From the NCBI GenBank assembly GCA_016938685.1, contig JAFGUD010000374.1, positions 1 through 44,528 of the forward strand: a stretch of 44,528 nucleotides of DNA, given 5' to 3'. The DNA comes from Bacteroidales bacterium (GTDB lineage Bacteria > Bacteroidota > Bacteroidia > Bacteroidales > JAFGUD01). A program made the translations under genes and the position numbers. Below are positions 33,429-41,576 of the stretch, in pieces (the stretch's first letter is position 1; each line of letters opens with the position of its first letter). The notes beneath the pieces are model-generated. The model saw only the letters and a program-made list of their open reading frames with translations. It made no database searches and was not told the origin of the DNA.

Positions 33429-34715
33429 TTATTTAACTATGATGTAAGAGTAGTTTTTCTTTCCTTTTCTTATTAAAATAAACTTGTTGTTAAGCAAGTC
33501 GTTTTCTGTAACAACATATTCGGCATTATTTTGTTTTTCCTGATTAATGCTTAATCCATTGTCTTTCATCATTCTGCGACATTCTCCTTTTGAAGGGAAA
33601 ACTTTTGTTTTTTCTGATAAAAGTTCAACAATGTTAATCCCGTTAGTAATTTCGTTTCGGCTGATTTCAAAGCTCGTAACACCATCAAAAACTTGGATAA
33701 ATGTTTTTTCTTTTAATTTCGACAAAGATTCTTTTGTCCCATTTTCGAATAAAATGTTGCTGGCTTCAACAGCGTTGTTGTATTCTTCTTCTCCATGAAC
33801 AGCAATTGTAAGCTCTTCTGCCAATGTTTTTTGTAGAAGTCTTTTGTGTGGTTCTGCTTTATGTTCTTCAATAAGCGGAAGAATAATTTCTTCTCCTTTA
33901 ACCGAGAAAATTTTGATAAAACGTTCAGCGTCTTCGTCTGCAGTATTCATCAAAAATTGATAAAATTCGTAAGGCGAAGTTTTTTCAGGGTCTAACCAGA
34001 TATTTCCTTTTTCTGTTTTTCCGAATTTTTTTCCGTCAGCTTTTGTAATCAAAGGAACTGTAATTCCATAGGCATCTCCGCTGGATTTTCTACGCACAAG
34101 TTCAATTCCGGTAGTTATATTTCCCCATTGATCCGAACCTCCAAGTTGAAATTTGCAATTGTACTCGTTGAATAAGTGGTAGAAATCGTAGCCTTGAAGC
34201 AGTTGGTATGTAAACTCAGTAAAAGAAATTCCTACTTGTGATTGAATTCTTTGTTTTACAGAATCTTTAGAAAGCATGTAACTTACCGTAATGTGTTTTC
34301 CAAAGTCGCGAATAAAATTCAGGAAAGAATAATCTTTTGTCCAGTCGTAATTATTAACTAGAAGAGCTTTATCACCAGAAAAGTCAATAAAATGTGAAAT
34401 TTGTTTTTTTAAAGCTTCTTCGTTTTGACGTAAAACAGTTTCATCAAGCAAGTTACGTTCGTCACTTTTGCCGGATGGATCACCAATCATTCCGGTAGCA
34501 CCACCAACAACAATAATTGGTTTGTGACCCGCTCGTTGGAAGTGTTTCATTATCATAACACCTACCAAATGGCCAATATGTAAGCTGTCTGCAGTTGGGT
34601 CTATTCCTAAATATCCAACAGAATTTTCTTTTATAAGTGTATCTTCGGCATCAGGCGTAATATCGTGTAATAATCCACGCCAGCGTAGTTCTTCTACGTA
34701 ATTAAAATTTGGCAT
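33429..34715 (-). CDS. tyrS: Tyrosyl-tRNA synthetase
   Basis: Class I enzyme of 428 residues that charges tRNA-Tyr in the cytosol. The HIGH motif is SLHIGH (~residues 44-49), the tyrosine site includes YDWTKDYSFL and YQLLQGYDFYHL, the QLGGSDQWGNI block is complete, and the KMSKS counterpart is KFGKT. A C-terminal S4-like RNA-binding domain follows (PSKGECRRMMKDNGLSIN). Length is normal. It apparently heads an operon with the wzz-like and ligase genes, an unusual but tight linkage (gaps of 6 and 5 bases). Confidence 0.97.
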   Translation of the reverse strand: MPNFNYVEELRWRGLLHDITPDAEDTLIKENSVGYLGIDPTADSLHIGHLVGVMIMKHFQRAGHKPIIVVGGATGMIGDPSGKSDERNLLDETVLRQNEEALKKQISHFIDFSGDKALLVNNYDWTKDYSFLNFIRDFGKHITVSYMLSKDSVKQRIQSQVGISFTEFTYQLLQGYDFYHLFNEYNCKFQLGGSDQWGNITTGIELVRRKSSGDAYGITVPLITKADGKKFGKTEKGNIWLDPEKTSPYEFYQFLMNTADEDAERFIKIFSVKGEEIILPLIEEHKAEPHKRLLQKTLAEELTIAVHGEEEYNNAVEASNILFENGTKESLSKLKEKTFIQVFDGVTSFEISRNEITNGINIVELLSEKTKVFPSKGECRRMMKDNGLSINQEKQNNAEYVVTENDLLNNKFILIRKGKKNYSYIIVK

Positions 34716-34835
34716 TTTTTTGAGTTAAAATGTTTTCGAGTTTTTGATTTTTTGAGGATTAGCTTTATGCTGTCAATTATCAAAAATTCTTAATTATTAA
34801 TTCTTAGCTATTATCTCTTAATTCTTATTTATTAT
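34716..34835. repeat. AT-rich gap with GAATTAAGA-type repeats
   Basis: On the minus strand this gap between pheS and tyrS holds several imperfect copies of AAGAATTAA and GAATTAAGAG (34783-34828). The motif recurs at 24599 and 38471 and appears to be a dispersed intergenic repeat. Confidence 0.45.
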
Positions 34836-35855
34836 TTACAAGTTTTCAAATTGTGATAAAAAGCGCATGTCGTTTTCAAAGAAATAGCGAATATCTTTTA
34901 CTCCGTATTTAAGCATAACAATTCGTTCTATTCCCATACCGAATGCATAACCGGAATATTTTTTACTGTCAATTCCAACGTTTTCCAAAACATTTGGGTC
35001 AACCATTCCGCTTCCTAATATTTCCAGCCAACCTGTATATTTACAAACATTACAGCCTTCTCCGCCACAAATAGAACAAGTTACATCCATTTCAGCCGAA
35101 GGTTCGGTAAAAGGGAAATAAGAAGGGCGAAAACGTACTTTTGTTTTCGGTCCGAAAAATTCTTTGGCGAAGTACAATAATGTTTGTTTAAGGTCAATAA
35201 AAGAAACATTTTCGTCAACGTAAAGTCCCTCAATTTGATGAAACATAAAATGAGAACGAGCCGAAATATCTTCGTTGCGGTATGTTCTACCTGGAATAAC
35301 AACCTTAAACGGAGGTTTATGGTTTTCCATAAAACGAATTTGTCCGTTTGAAGTGTGAGTACGAAGCACAACGTCAGGATTTTTTTCCACAAAAAAAGTA
35401 TCTTGCATATCACGAGCAGGATGTTCAGGCGGAAAATTTAATGCTGTAAAATTGTGAAAATCATCGTCTATTTCAGGAGAATCAATTGTAACAAAACCAA
35501 TTTTCTCAAAAATATCTAACATTTCTCGTCTGACAACAGTAATAGGGTGTTGACTACCTAAGTTAATGTTTTCACCAGGCAAACTGAGGTCTAATTCAAC
35601 CTTTTTTTCGTTTTGAGCTTCAATTTTTTCTTTTAATTCAGCAAATTTTTCTTCAACACTGTTTTTGAGATTATTAATGACCTGTCCGAATTCCTTTTTC
35701 CCTTCTACAGGTACATTTTTGAATTCTTTGAAAAAATCATTTAAAATACCACTTTTTTTAGATAAAAACTTGTTTTTAAATGCTTCCAGTTCTTCCAATT
35801 TTGATGTTGAAAAAGCCTTAACGTCTTCTATGTGTGCTTTTATTTTCTCAATCAT
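34836..35855 (-). CDS. pheS: Phenylalanyl-tRNA synthetase alpha subunit
   Basis: The 339-residue catalytic subunit of the heterotetrameric class II enzyme. An N-terminal coiled coil (residues 1-85) precedes the core with [48 protein letters not shown], motif 2 ([20 protein letters not shown]), [10 protein letters not shown], and motif 3 ([18 protein letters not shown]). A four-cysteine cluster ([17 protein letters not shown]) lies before motif 3, as in many bacterial PheS. pheT is not in the window. It follows the cyclophilin gene by 18 bases, so both may share the promoter at 36643-36613. Confidence 0.97.
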   Translation of the reverse strand: MIEKIKAHIEDVKAFSTSKLEELEAFKNKFLSKKSGILNDFFKEFKNVPVEGKKEFGQVINNLKNSVEEKFAELKEKIEAQNEKKVELDLSLPGENINLGSQHPITVVRREMLDIFEKIGFVTIDSPEIDDDFHNFTALNFPPEHPARDMQDTFFVEKNPDVVLRTHTSNGQIRFMENHKPPFKVVIPGRTYRNEDISARSHFMFHQIEGLYVDENVSFIDLKQTLLYFAKEFFGPKTKVRFRPSYFPFTEPSAEMDVTCSICGGEGCNVCKYTGWLEILGSGMVDPNVLENVGIDSKKYSGYAFGMGIERIVMLKYGVKDIRYFFENDMRFLSQFENL

Positions 35856-35873
35856 TTTAAAGTATCTTTTCTA

Positions 35874-36551
35874 TTATTCTATAATTGTAATTGAAATAAT
35901 TTTTACGTCTTCTTTTGGTCTGTCGTTGCTGTCTTTTGCTACTTTTGAAATTTCTACTGCAACTTCTATTCCCTCGATTACTTCGCCAAAAACAGTATAT
36001 TGGGCATCTAAAAATGGTGTGCCGCCTATTGTTGTGTATGCTTCTCTTTGTTCATCAGTAAATTTAGTGAACATTTTTTTCTCAAACATATCAAGCTCTT
36101 CGTTTGTATAAACTTTTCCTGTAACAACATAAAATTGTGAACCGGAAGAGCGACGGGTAGGGTTCATTTGGTCACCTGTTCTTGCCGCGCTTAAAGCACC
36201 TTTTTTATGAAAATATTTTGGTGTAATTTCAGCAGGTATAGTATAATCAGGTCCGCCATTTCCAAGAGCTTTTCCGGCAGGAGCATCTTTTGAGTTAGGG
36301 TCGCCGCCTTGAATCATAAATTCGTTAATAACTCTGTGAAACAGTAAACCATCATAATAATGTTCATTAACAAGTTTGATGAAGTTTTCTGTGTGATAAG
36401 GAGTACCTGCGTATAAAATAGCAGTCATATCACCCATTGTTGTTTTTATTAAAACCTTAGTGTCTTTCTGATTATTCATATCTTGAGCATAAATTGTTGA
36501 TACAAAAGTTGTTAAAATTAAGAACGAAAAGAAAATTTTTAGTGCTTTCAT
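35874..36551 (-). CDS. Exported cyclophilin-type peptidyl-prolyl isomerase
   Basis: A 225-residue enzyme with a signal peptide (MKALKIFFSFLILTTFVSTI, then YAQ), so it acts in the periplasm. The cyclophilin core is clear: TTMGDMTAILY, LFHRVINEFMIQGGDP, GALSAARTGDQMNPTRRSSG, SQFYVV, and FGEVIEGIEVAVEISKV. Catalytic Arg (FHRV) and Gln (MIQGGDP) are present. An insert of about 30 residues (YTNEELDMFEKKMFTKFTDE) sits after SQFYVV, as in other Bacteroidota members. It helps fold exported proteins. A consensus promoter lies 60 bases upstream. Confidence 0.93.
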   Translation of the reverse strand: MKALKIFFSFLILTTFVSTIYAQDMNNQKDTKVLIKTTMGDMTAILYAGTPYHTENFIKLVNEHYYDGLLFHRVINEFMIQGGDPNSKDAPAGKALGNGGPDYTIPAEITPKYFHKKGALSAARTGDQMNPTRRSSGSQFYVVTGKVYTNEELDMFEKKMFTKFTDEQREAYTTIGGTPFLDAQYTVFGEVIEGIEVAVEISKVAKDSNDRPKEDVKIISITIIE

Positions 36552-36612
36552 AGTTTTATGTTTTTGGATTTCAATGTTTTATGTTTTGCATTACTTCTTT
36601 TCATAAAGTTTA

Positions 36613-36643
36613 CAAAACTATGATTATCAGTTGATTTTTCAAA
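36613..36643 (-). promoter_or_regulatory. Consensus Bacteroidota promoter of the cyclophilin gene
   Basis: On the minus strand TTTG (36643-36640) and TAGTTTTG (36620-36613) are exactly 19 bases apart, a perfect TTTG-N19-TAnnTTTG arrangement. The leader to ATG 36551 would be about 55 bases. Confidence 0.7.
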
Positions 36644-36684
36644 ATTTATTAAGTAAATTTAATGTAGCATTACTTTTTTTTTCT

Positions 36685-37284
36685 TTAAAAATCTTGTGGG
36701 TATAAATACGGTTTTAGTAATTTTGTCAGGTATTTATAACCTTCTAAGCTAGGATGAATTCCATCTGTTTCATTAAAAAATTTTGATTTAATATTGTTGT
36801 TTTCATCTAAGAAGCCAAAAGAAATATCAATGAAATTTAGATAGTTTTCGCTTTGGCAATATTCTTCAAAAATTTTGTTTGCTATTTTGTATGTTTTACA
36901 ATTTCCTTTTTTATATGGAGAACATTTTATTGATAAAAAATTTATTTGGGCATCAGGTTGATGTGTGTGTATTATCTTCTCAAGTTTTTTAAATTGTTGA
37001 AGAACAATGTCTATTTTGTTTCGTTTTTTTCCAATGTCATTGTCTCCTTCATAGATGAATATTTTTTTGAATTTGTATCTTAAAATAAGTCTTTCGTGGA
37101 AAAGTATCAGTTGTTCCATTGTTGAGCCACCAAAACCTCTGTTTAATACTTTTTTGGGAGACATATCTTCAGTAATTGTTTCCCATCGTCGTATAGAAGA
37201 GCTGCCAACAAAAAGGTTTATTCCTTCGTCAGAAAAGCGTTCAGAATCTTCTTTATCGAATATTTCAAATTGTTTTTTATACAC
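36685..37284 (-). CDS. SGNH/GDSL-type hydrolase
   Basis: A cytosolic esterase-like protein of about 199 residues. Family blocks are all present: nucleophile Ser in FVGSSSIRRW, the block II Gly in NRGFGGSTMEQL, the block III Asn in IYEGDNDIGK, and the Asp/His pair in TDGIHPSLEGYKYL. Substrate unknown. The frame opens at a TTG at 37329 inside the previous gene, but no ATG exists. GTG 37284, four bases after that gene's stop, is the most natural start, though the longer form cannot be excluded. No signal peptide is seen. Confidence 0.85.
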   Translation of the reverse strand: MYKKQFEIFDKEDSERFSDEGINLFVGSSSIRRWETITEDMSPKKVLNRGFGGSTMEQLILFHERLILRYKFKKIFIYEGDNDIGKKRNKIDIVLQQFKKLEKIIHTHQPDAQINFLSIKCSPYKKGNCKTYKIANKIFEEYCQSENYLNFIDISFGFLDENNNIKSKFFNETDGIHPSLEGYKYLTKLLKPYLYPQDF

Positions 37285-37288
37285 ATTA

Positions 37289-37717
37289 CTAATTTTCTTT
37301 TTCCCAGATAAGTTTTTTGCCAAAACCAAGTCTGTTATCTGTCATCTTTATAAAAGTCAGGTCTATATACCAAATGGCAGTGCTAATAAGTATAGCAAAA
37401 GGAAAACGCTTGAGGTAAGTTTTTTTGTATTTTTTAAGTAAATCATCTTTTGCTTCGTACATATTTCCGTTGAATTGTATTCCTTGAATTTTACCCACAA
37501 CAGATGTTTCTAAAACGATACTTCCGCTTATGTAATTGTTTTGAGCAACGTCTTTAATGTGTTTTGTTTCATAATCTGAAGTAAAAATAAGCGCATTATC
37601 TTCTTCGTGGTATGTGTAAAAACAATTTGCAGAATAAGATTTATTGTCAACCGCAGTAGATAATGTCAAAACGTGATGTTCTTTTATGAAATCTATTACT
37701 CTCTTTTCTATGATCAT
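37289..37717 (-). CDS. Pyridoxamine 5'-phosphate oxidase-like (YhbP-type) protein
   Basis: A 142-residue split-barrel protein: VIDFIKEHHVLTLSTAVDNK, SANCFYTYHEEDNALIFTSD, TKHIKDVAQNNYISGSIVLE and KIQGIQFNGNMYEAK are the typical strands of small flavin-binding proteins of the PNPOx-like fold. It is too short and diverged to be a true PdxH. It could bind FMN, heme or nothing. It is followed by the SGNH hydrolase gene. TATCTTTG on the minus strand (37741-37734) is a possible -7 box. Confidence 0.75.
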   Translation of the reverse strand: MIIEKRVIDFIKEHHVLTLSTAVDNKSYSANCFYTYHEEDNALIFTSDYETKHIKDVAQNNYISGSIVLETSVVGKIQGIQFNGNMYEAKDDLLKKYKKTYLKRFPFAILISTAIWYIDLTFIKMTDNRLGFGKKLIWEKEN

Positions 37718-37781
37718 TATTTAAAAATTTTGTCAAAGATAAAAGTTACAAACAATTATGGATATCTATTTTATCTATTTT

Positions 37782-37812
37782 TTTGCAAAACAAAGAAATA
37801 AACCTAATTTTG
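37782..37812 (+). promoter_or_regulatory. Consensus Bacteroidota promoter of ribE
   Basis: TTTG (37782-37785) and TAATTTTG (37805-37812) are exactly 19 bases apart, matching TTTG-N19-TAnnTTTG. The leader to ATG 37856 is about 37 bases, too short for an FMN riboswitch, so ribE here is probably not FMN-riboswitch controlled. Confidence 0.7.
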
Positions 37813-37855
37813 AAAGTCTAAAAATTATTATTAAAAACCTATAAATCAATAAATT

Positions 37856-38464
37856 ATGTTTTCAGGTATTGTAGAAGAAACCGGGAAAGTGGTGAAAATT
37901 GAAAAAGAAGGAACTAACATACATTTTTCTTTGAATTGTTCGTTTGTAAACGAGTTGAAAATTGATCAAAGTATGTCACATAATGGCGTTTGCCTAACTG
38001 TTGTTGATGTTAAGAAAGATTCTTACACTGTTACAGCTGTTCAGGAAACCCTTGAAAAAAGCAACCTTGGACTTTTGAAAGAAGGTGATGAAGTTAATCT
38101 TGAACGTAGTATGAAACCCGACAGTCTGCTTGATGGGCACATTGTTCAGGGGCATGTTGATCAAACAGCTATTTGCACAAATGTTGAAGAATTGGAAGGT
38201 AGTTGGTATTATACTTTTGAATACGATAAATCAAAAGGAAATATCACTGTTGAAAAAGGTTCTGTTTCAGTAAACGGAGTTAGTTTGACTGTTGTAAATT
38301 CAATGGATGATACTTTTCAGGTTGCTATTATTCCTTTTACTCACGAAGTTACTAACTTTCATACATTTAAAGTAGGAACAGTTGTTAATTTAGAATTTGA
38401 CGTAATCGGAAAATATATTCAAAAAATCGTAAATCAGTATTTGGGTAGTTTAAATATAAACTAA
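37856..38464 (+). CDS. ribE: Riboflavin synthase alpha chain
   Basis: A 202-residue enzyme that dismutates two 6,7-dimethyl-8-ribityllumazine molecules to riboflavin. Two tandem lumazine-binding barrels are visible: the start MFSGIVEETGKV, then SHNGVCLTVVDV and LLDGHIVQGHVDQTA in the first, and VNGVSLTVVNSMDDTFQVAI with IPFTHEVTNF in the second. Length is normal. It stands alone, with no other riboflavin gene in the window. Confidence 0.96.
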   Translation: MFSGIVEETGKVVKIEKEGTNIHFSLNCSFVNELKIDQSMSHNGVCLTVVDVKKDSYTVTAVQETLEKSNLGLLKEGDEVNLERSMKPDSLLDGHIVQGHVDQTAICTNVEELEGSWYYTFEYDKSKGNITVEKGSVSVNGVSLTVVNSMDDTFQVAIIPFTHEVTNFHTFKVGTVVNLEFDVIGKYIQKIVNQYLGSLNIN

Positions 38465-38470
38465 CAATGA

Positions 38471-38600
38471 GAATTAAGAGTTGAAATATTGGACAGAAAG
38501 CATCTTAGGCGTTTTGTTTAATTAGGTAAAAACACCTGATTTAGGTAAATTGCCTCTGGCTGGTGTTTTCAATCTGCCAGTACTTTTTAACTCTTAGTTC
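38471..38600. repeat. MITE-like structured element between ribE and dnaG
   Basis: GAATTAAGAGTTGAAA (38471-38486) and TTTTAACTCTTAGTTC (38585-38600) are inverted at 14 of 16 positions and enclose about 100 bases with their own structure: AAAACACC (38529-38536) pairs with GGTGTTTT (38562-38569), and TTAGGTAAA is repeated (38522, 38541). It has no open frame. It could be a small non-autonomous mobile element or a structured leader of dnaG; no clear target duplication was seen. Confidence 0.5.
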
Positions 38601-38619
38601 AAATTTTTAATCAAAAAAA

Positions 38620-40575
38620 ATGATTCCGCAGGATACGGTACAAAAGGTGATTGATACTGCCGATATTGTTGAAGTAGTCAGCGATTTCGTGAGTTTGCAG
38701 CGTGCAGGCACAAATTATAAAGGACAATGTCCTTTTCATAATGAGCGTACGCCTTCTTTTATTGTTTCTCCTGCAAAACAAATATTTAAGTGTTTTGGAT
38801 GTGGCGAAGCTGGTACTCCAATTAGCTTTTTGATGAAACACGAACATCTTACGTTTCCTGAAGCAATTCGTTGGCTTGCAAAAAAGTACAATATTGAAAT
38901 AGAGGAAAAGGAACTTTCTGCCGAAGAAATTGCTACAATGCAAGAACGAGAAAGTGTCTTGATTCTTAATGCTTTTGCTCAAAAACATTTTTCTGAAAAT
39001 CTTTCTGATACTGAAGAAGGTCAAACAATAGCTTATTCTTATTTCAAAAATCGTGGTTTTACTGATGAAACAATTCTTAAATTTCAACTTGGGTATTCTC
39101 TCGATTCTCGTTCTTCTCTTTTATATTCTGCTGTGAATAAAGGACACAAAGCTGAAATGATTGAAAAAGCAGGTTTGGTAATTGAAAAACAACCTGATGC
39201 TATCACAAAAATCATTTCAGGAAAACAAAAATATTACGATCGTTTTCGGGGTAGGGTAATGTTCCCAATTCATTCTCTTTCGGGAAATGTGATTGCTTTT
39301 GGCGGAAGAATTTTGCGCGCTGACAAAAATATGGCGAAATATCTTAATTCGCCTGAAACAATCGTTTATCACAAACGAAATTCTTTGTACGGAATATTTT
39401 TTGCTAAAAATGAAATTGTTAAACAAGATAAATGTTATCTGGTTGAAGGTTATACTGATGTTATTTCATTTCATCAGGCTGGAATTACAAATGTTGTAGC
39501 TTCTTCGGGAACATCATTGACCGAGGATCAAATAAGGATAATTCGCCGCTTTACGCGAAATCTCACTTTGATTTTTGACGGAGACAGCGCCGGACAAAAT
39601 GCTGCAATTCGCGGTGTTGATATGGTTTTGCAGGAAGACATGAATGTGCGTGTTATTCCTTTGCCCGAAGGTGAAGATCCTGATACTTTTAGTCGAAAAA
39701 TGCCTCTTTCTGAATTGAAAGAGTTTATTGAAACTAATGAAAAGGATTTTATTATTTTCAAAACACAACTTCTTAGTACAGACCAGCAATCTGATCCAAT
39801 AAAAAAATCGGAGGCTGTAAAGGATATCGTAAAGTCTATTTCTGTTATTCCCGATCAGTTCAAAAGAGATGCATACATTAAGGAAACATCTACTTTGCTG
39901 AACATAAAGGAAGAGATGATTTTTGATGAAATCAATAAGATTTTAAAAAAAGAACAACGAAATCAGAATAAAACTCAATATCAGACTACTCCAACAGAGA
40001 AAAAAACTCCAAAAATCCCTGATTTTATTGATGAAACTGCTCTTCCGGAGGAAAAACAGTTGATTTATTTCTTGCTAAAATTCGGTAGCCGGGTTCTAGA
40101 TAAAGTTGATGAACCGGAAAATAAAGAAACTGTTGCGGAATTTATTATCAATGAAATGGAATCTGAAAACGGTTTTAGGAATGTAGTTTATCAGGAAATT
40201 TTTGAGTTTTACAAAAGTGAATTTGACGAAAAAAGAGATGTCAATTCTGCTTTATTTTTAAATCATCAAATTGATAAAATTAGAGATACTTCAATTGATA
40301 TTTTGAGCAATGAACATACTCTTAGTAAAATTTGGACTAAAAATGGGAATGTTATTGAAACTCCCGAAGATTCTTTTTCAAAAGATGTTGAAAAAACGAT
40401 TATTGCTTTTAAATTGAGAATAATTGAGCTTTACATAAAGAAAAACGCAGAACAACTTAACGATCCAAATATTGAAGAAGCAAGCATTGAAACTTTAATG
40501 AGACAAAGTATTGAAGCTCAAAAAATAAGAAAACATTTAATGGACATTGGAGGGAAAAGGAATATTTATGGATAA
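38620..40575 (+). CDS. dnaG: DNA primase
   Basis: A 651-residue enzyme that makes RNA primers at the replication fork. The N-terminal zinc finger is complete (CPFHNERTPSFIVSP...KCFGCGEAG, residues ~33-60). The catalytic core follows with RFRGRVMFPIHSLSGNVIAF and the TOPRIM motifs LVEGYTDVISFHQAG and FDGDSAGQNAA. The C-terminal helicase-binding part (after ~450) is diverged, as usual. ATG 38620 starts MIPQDTVQKVIDTADIVEVV, typical of the family. It ends at a strong terminator shared with the convergent gene. Confidence 0.97.
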   Translation: MIPQDTVQKVIDTADIVEVVSDFVSLQRAGTNYKGQCPFHNERTPSFIVSPAKQIFKCFGCGEAGTPISFLMKHEHLTFPEAIRWLAKKYNIEIEEKELSAEEIATMQERESVLILNAFAQKHFSENLSDTEEGQTIAYSYFKNRGFTDETILKFQLGYSLDSRSSLLYSAVNKGHKAEMIEKAGLVIEKQPDAITKIISGKQKYYDRFRGRVMFPIHSLSGNVIAFGGRILRADKNMAKYLNSPETIVYHKRNSLYGIFFAKNEIVKQDKCYLVEGYTDVISFHQAGITNVVASSGTSLTEDQIRIIRRFTRNLTLIFDGDSAGQNAAIRGVDMVLQEDMNVRVIPLPEGEDPDTFSRKMPLSELKEFIETNEKDFIIFKTQLLSTDQQSDPIKKSEAVKDIVKSISVIPDQFKRDAYIKETSTLLNIKEEMIFDEINKILKKEQRNQNKTQYQTTPTEKKTPKIPDFIDETALPEEKQLIYFLLKFGSRVLDKVDEPENKETVAEFIINEMESENGFRNVVYQEIFEFYKSEFDEKRDVNSALFLNHQIDKIRDTSIDILSNEHTLSKIWTKNGNVIETPEDSFSKDVEKTIIAFKLRIIELYIKKNAEQLNDPNIEEASIETLMRQSIEAQKIRKHLMDIGGKRNIYG

Positions 40576-40578
40576 AAA

Positions 40579-40603
40579 AACCCGCATTTGCGGGTTCTTT
40601 TTT
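40579..40603. terminator. Bidirectional Rho-independent terminator
   Basis: AACCCGCA and TGCGGGTT (40579-40586, 40589-40596) form a GC-rich stem with a CTTTTTT run on the plus strand and a run of seven As before it, which is a U-tract on the minus strand. It serves dnaG and the convergent phosphorylase gene. Confidence 0.9.
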
Positions 40604-41417
40604 ACATTTTGTTTATCAACTCAGTGATTATTTTAGTCATTTGTGGTTCAACAGTTCCGGCAACGTCCTGAACTTCTTCGTGAGTTGTTTCTTGATTTGG
40701 GTCAACCGGTTCGCTTACATTTGTGATTACAGACATCCCGAAAACTTTCATTCCTTGATGATGTGCTACAATTACTTCCGGTACAGTTGACATTCCTGTT
40801 GCATCTGCTTCGTAAATTCTAAACATTCTGTATTCTGCTTTTGTTTCAAGCGTTGGACCGCTACTTCCAATATAAACACCTTTTTGTATCGAAATTCCGT
40901 TTTCTTTTGCTATTTCTTCTGCAATTTTAACAAATTCAGGGTAATAAACTTTACTCATATCAGGGAAACGCACTCCAAGTTCTTTTAGGTTTTTGCCTCT
41001 AAGTGGATGTTCCGGGAAAAAGTTGATATGATCGGTAATAATCATCAAATCGCCTTGTCTGAAATGAGGATTTAAACCTCCGGCTGCATTTGAAACAATA
41101 AGATTTTTTACGCCAAGGAAATGTAAAACACGAACAGGGAAAGTAACTTCTTTCATTCCGTATCCTTCGTAAAAATGGAAACGACCTTGCATTGCAACAA
41201 CATTTTTGTTGCCTAATTTGCCGAAAATCAGATTTCCTGAGTGACCTTCAACTGTAGAAACCGGGAAATTTGGAATTTCAGCATAAGGAAGCACAAATTT
41301 ATTTTCTATTCTGTCTGCTAATCCTCCTAAACCGCTACCCAAAATAATTCCAACTTCTGGTTCTATTTTTATCTTAGATTTTATAAAATCAGCTGTTTGG
41401 TTAAATTTTTCTAACAT
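40602..41417 (-). CDS. punA: Purine nucleoside phosphorylase
   Basis: A 271-residue trimeric-type (family 2) phosphorylase that splits purine nucleosides with phosphate. Signature parts are IILGSGLGGLADRI (phosphate site), STVEGHSGNLIFGK, MQGRFHFYEGYG, NAAGGLNPHFRQGDLMIITDHINF, and the purine site GPTLETKAEYRMFR...GMSTVPEVIVAHH, with the end VITNVSEP. The symbol punA is one of several in use. It converges on dnaG and is divergent from the SAH/MTA deaminase gene, a related purine salvage step. Confidence 0.95.
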   Translation of the reverse strand: MLEKFNQTADFIKSKIKIEPEVGIILGSGLGGLADRIENKFVLPYAEIPNFPVSTVEGHSGNLIFGKLGNKNVVAMQGRFHFYEGYGMKEVTFPVRVLHFLGVKNLIVSNAAGGLNPHFRQGDLMIITDHINFFPEHPLRGKNLKELGVRFPDMSKVYYPEFVKIAEEIAKENGISIQKGVYIGSSGPTLETKAEYRMFRIYEADATGMSTVPEVIVAHHQGMKVFGMSVITNVSEPVDPNQETTHEEVQDVAGTVEPQMTKIITELINKM

Positions 41418-41465
41418 AATATTTAGTTTTAATGGTTTTTATTATTTTCGTAAAATTACAAAAAA

Positions 41466-41497
41466 ATTGAAAAGTCTTGTCATTAGTTTTAATTTTG
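41466..41497 (+). promoter_or_regulatory. Likely promoter of the amidohydrolase gene
   Basis: ATTG (41466-41469) and TAATTTTG (41490-41497), 20 bases apart; the -7 box is exact and the -33 box matches at three of four bases. Leader of about 75 bases before ATG 41577. Confidence 0.5.
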
Positions 41498-41576
41498 GCA
41501 AACTTTTTAGCATGAAAAATTTAGGCTAAGCAAAATTATTATATAAAAGAATGCCTATCTGCAAAAATAATAAATT

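Noticed and set aside
37741-37855. FMN riboswitch before ribE
   Set aside because: The leader after a consensus promoter is only about 37 bases, far too short, and no FMN-riboswitch core bases were seen.
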